Assembly: GCA_046542305.1 (NCBI GenBank)
Contig: JBKHBQ010000186.1
Location: 1 to 7,854, forward strand
Source: JBKHBQ01 sp046542305
Lineage (GTDB): Bacteria > Bacteroidota > Bacteroidia > Bacteroidales > 4484-276
DNA: 7,854 nt
Direction of reading: 5' to 3'
The stretch's first letter is position 1, and each line of letters starts with the position of its first letter. A program made the position numbers and the translations under genes. Of the stretch, positions 5,885 through 7,854 are shown one piece after another. Under the pieces are notes generated by a model. The model was not told the origin of the DNA. It was given only the letters and a program-made list of their open reading frames with translations, and ran no database searches.

Positions 5885-7854
5885 ATGTCAAGTAAAGCAA
5901 TTGTACAAAAGTTCGAGATGCCGAACGGAAATGAGATTTCCATCGAAACCGGCAGGCTGGCACGTCAGGCAGACGGCGCTGTAGTAGTAAAGCAGGGCAA
6001 CACCATGTTGCTTGCTACCGTAGTATCGAACAAAGAAGCAAAGGAAGATGTGGATTTCCTTCCTTTAACCGTAGAATATCAGGAAAAATATGCCGCGACC
6101 GGGCGTTTTCCCGGCGGGTTTTTCAAGCGTGAGGCAAGACCCTCGGAGTACGAAATTCTGATCGCCCGTTTGGTCGACCGTGCCCTGCGCCCTCTTTTTC
6201 CCGATGATTACCATGCAGAAACACAGGTTCAGATCACCCTGATTTCGGGTGATAAAAACGTAGCACCTGATGCACTGGCCGCACTGGCCGCATCTTCGGC
6301 ACTGGCCGTATCGGATATTCCGTTTAACGGGCCAATTTCTGAGGTGCGCATTGCACGCCTCGATGGCGAATTTGTAATTAATCCTCAGTTCGACAAAATG
6401 TCGGAATCGGATATCGACATCATGGTGGCTGCTACCGAAGATAACATCATGATGGTGGAAGGCGAAATGAAAGAAGTTTCGGAAGCCGATATGCTTGAGG
6501 CCATCAAATTTGCACACGAAGTAATTAAAATGCAGTGCCGTCAGCAAATTGAACTCGCTTCAAAGGTTGAAAAAGCACAGGCAAAGCGTGAATACAGCCA
6601 CGAAGAAAACGATGAGGAGCTGAAGCAAAACATGCACGATGCCCTTTATCAGAAAATATATGACATTGCCGCACAGGGAACAGCCAAGAAGGAACGCCAT
6701 GAGATTTTCGATAATTTGCTTGAAGAATTCAAAGCCGGCCTGGCCGAGGAAGAAGCTGAGGAAAAAGCGGGCATGATCAGGCGATATTTCCACGGCATCG
6801 AAAAAGAAGCCATAAGAAATTTTGTGCTTAACGAACGCCGCCGTATTGATAAGCGGCAGCTCGACGAGATCCGTCCCATTTGGAGTGAAGTGGATTTCCT
6901 CCCTTCAGCTCATGGATCGGCCATCTTTACCCGTGGCGAAACCCAGTCGCTCGTTACCGTCACCCTCGGTACCAAACTCGATGAGCAGGTAATCGACGGC
7001 GCCGTGATCGAAGGAAAGAACGATTTTATCCTTCACTATAATTTCCCGGCCTTCTCAACCGGTGAGGCACGTCCCAACAGGGGTACCAGCCGCCGTGAAG
7101 TAGGCCATGGTAACCTGGCCCTTCGTGCACTCAAATATGTAGTGCCCGATGGTGAAGCCAATCCATACACCATCCGTATTGTTTCGGATATTCTCGAAAG
7201 CAACGGCTCGTCTTCAATGGCTACCGTTTGTGGCGGAACCCTCGCCATGATGGATGCCGGTGTAAAGATTGCCAAACCTGTTTCAGGTATTGCCATGGGA
7301 TTGATTACCTCCAAAGGCAACGAAAAGTATGCAGTGCTTTCGGATATTCTTGGTGATGAAGACCATCTCGGCGATATGGACTTCAAGGTTACAGGAACCC
7401 GCGACGGCATTACCGCCTGTCAGATGGATATCAAAGTGGACGGGCTGCCATATCAGGTGCTCGAAGAAGCCCTCGAACAGGCACGCAAAGGCCGCCTGCA
7501 TATTCTCGACGAAATGGAGAAAACCCTCGATGAACCGCGCGAAGATTATAAGCCTCACGTACCACGCATCGAACAGATGACTGTACCCAAGGAATTCATC
7601 GGCGCCATTATCGGCCCCGGCGGAAAAATCATCCAGGACATCCAGGCTACAACCAATTCTACCATCGTGATCGAGGAAGTAGGTGACATTGGAGTGGTGG
7701 ATATCGTTGCCGTCGACAAATCATCCATCGAGGCAGCCAAGGAGCGCATCCGCGCCATCATCGCCATTCCCGAAATCGGCGAGGTATACGATGGAAAGGT
7801 AAAAACAATCACCCCGTTCGGTGCCATCGTGGAGATTCTTCCCGGCAAGGAAGG
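5885..7854 (+). CDS. pnp: Polynucleotide phosphorylase, 3' end beyond the window
   Basis: The enzyme degrades RNA 3' to 5' with phosphate, releasing nucleoside diphosphates, and is a core part of mRNA turnover as a ring-shaped trimer. The visible 656 codons stay open to the right edge. In order they cover a first RNase PH domain (about 1-145, with PGGFFKRE and RPLFP), the all-helical linker (about 240-315), the second RNase PH domain (about 320-555), a KH domain with GPGG (577-580), and the start of the S1 domain (from about 632). Phosphate-binding S442-S444, catalytic D493 and D499, and K501 in DEDHLGDMDFK are intact. Perhaps 50-100 residues are missing. The ATG at 5885 is the first after an in-frame stop at 5852-5854 and follows a purine-rich leader (5861-5884). 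One small oddity is IDKR (K323) where relatives usually have IDGR. Expression probably depends on read-through from rpsO. Confidence 0.97.
   Translation, partial: MSSKAIVQKFEMPNGNEISIETGRLARQADGAVVVKQGNTMLLATVVSNKEAKEDVDFLPLTVEYQEKYAATGRFPGGFFKREARPSEYEILIARLVDRALRPLFPDDYHAETQVQITLISGDKNVAPDALAALAASSALAVSDIPFNGPISEVRIARLDGEFVINPQFDKMSESDIDIMVAATEDNIMMVEGEMKEVSEADMLEAIKFAHEVIKMQCRQQIELASKVEKAQAKREYSHEENDEELKQNMHDALYQKIYDIAAQGTAKKERHEIFDNLLEEFKAGLAEEEAEEKAGMIRRYFHGIEKEAIRNFVLNERRRIDKRQLDEIRPIWSEVDFLPSAHGSAIFTRGETQSLVTVTLGTKLDEQVIDGAVIEGKNDFILHYNFPAFSTGEARPNRGTSRREVGHGNLALRALKYVVPDGEANPYTIRIVSDILESNGSSSMATVCGGTLAMMDAGVKIAKPVSGIAMGLITSKGNEKYAVLSDILGDEDHLGDMDFKVTGTRDGITACQMDIKVDGLPYQVLEEALEQARKGRLHILDEMEKTLDEPREDYKPHVPRIEQMTVPKEFIGAIIGPGGKIIQDIQATTNSTIVIEEVGDIGVVDIVAVDKSSIEAAKERIRAIIAIPEIGEVYDGKVKTITPFGAIVEILPGKE

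Noticed and set aside
7036..7848. Several minus-strand open frames opposite pnp
   Set aside because: The plus strand is continuously open from 5885 and encodes PNPase through the KH and S1 domains, so these frames are shadows.

Overview
The window looks like ordinary chromosome of a member of the Bacteroidota. Promoter-like sites fit the unusual consensus of that phylum (TTTG, about 19-21 bases, TAnnTTTG) upstream of rpsO and fbp, and more weakly upstream of three other genes. Shine-Dalgarno sequences are mostly missing and replaced by A-rich leaders. The protein set fits too: a class III fructose-1,6-bisphosphatase, a single prohibitin-like SPFH protein and a short HMG-CoA lyase. Base composition looks even, and I see no transposase, integrase, phage gene, tRNA, rRNA or CRISPR array.

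Layout. Positions 1-87 hold a 15-base tandem repeat and no certain gene. Three genes read leftward: a histidine kinase (1954-2856), a prohibitin-family SPFH membrane protein (1020-1853) and an HMG-CoA lyase-like protein (88-975). The last two lie 44 bases apart and probably share a transcript. A 212-base AT-rich divergent region (2857-3068) separates them from the rightward genes: a 79-residue membrane protein (3069-3308), fbp (start most likely 3407, end 5413), rpsO (5516-5785) and pnp (5885 to beyond the right edge).

How the genes work together. rpsO-pnp is the widely conserved ribosomal protein S15 / polynucleotide phosphorylase pair, here with a strong hairpin terminator between the genes and no clear second promoter. 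fbp encodes the gluconeogenic phosphatase and has its own promoter, which lies inside the 5' end of the longest open frame and so argues for the shorter protein. The kinase has no sensor domain, no membrane segment and no response regulator next to it. The lyase and the SPFH protein have no evident functional link.

I did not find a convincing new multi-gene system. The points most worth a second look are the fbp start and promoter, the hairpin between rpsO and pnp, the sensor-less kinase, the unrecognised membrane protein before fbp, and active-site changes in the lyase.
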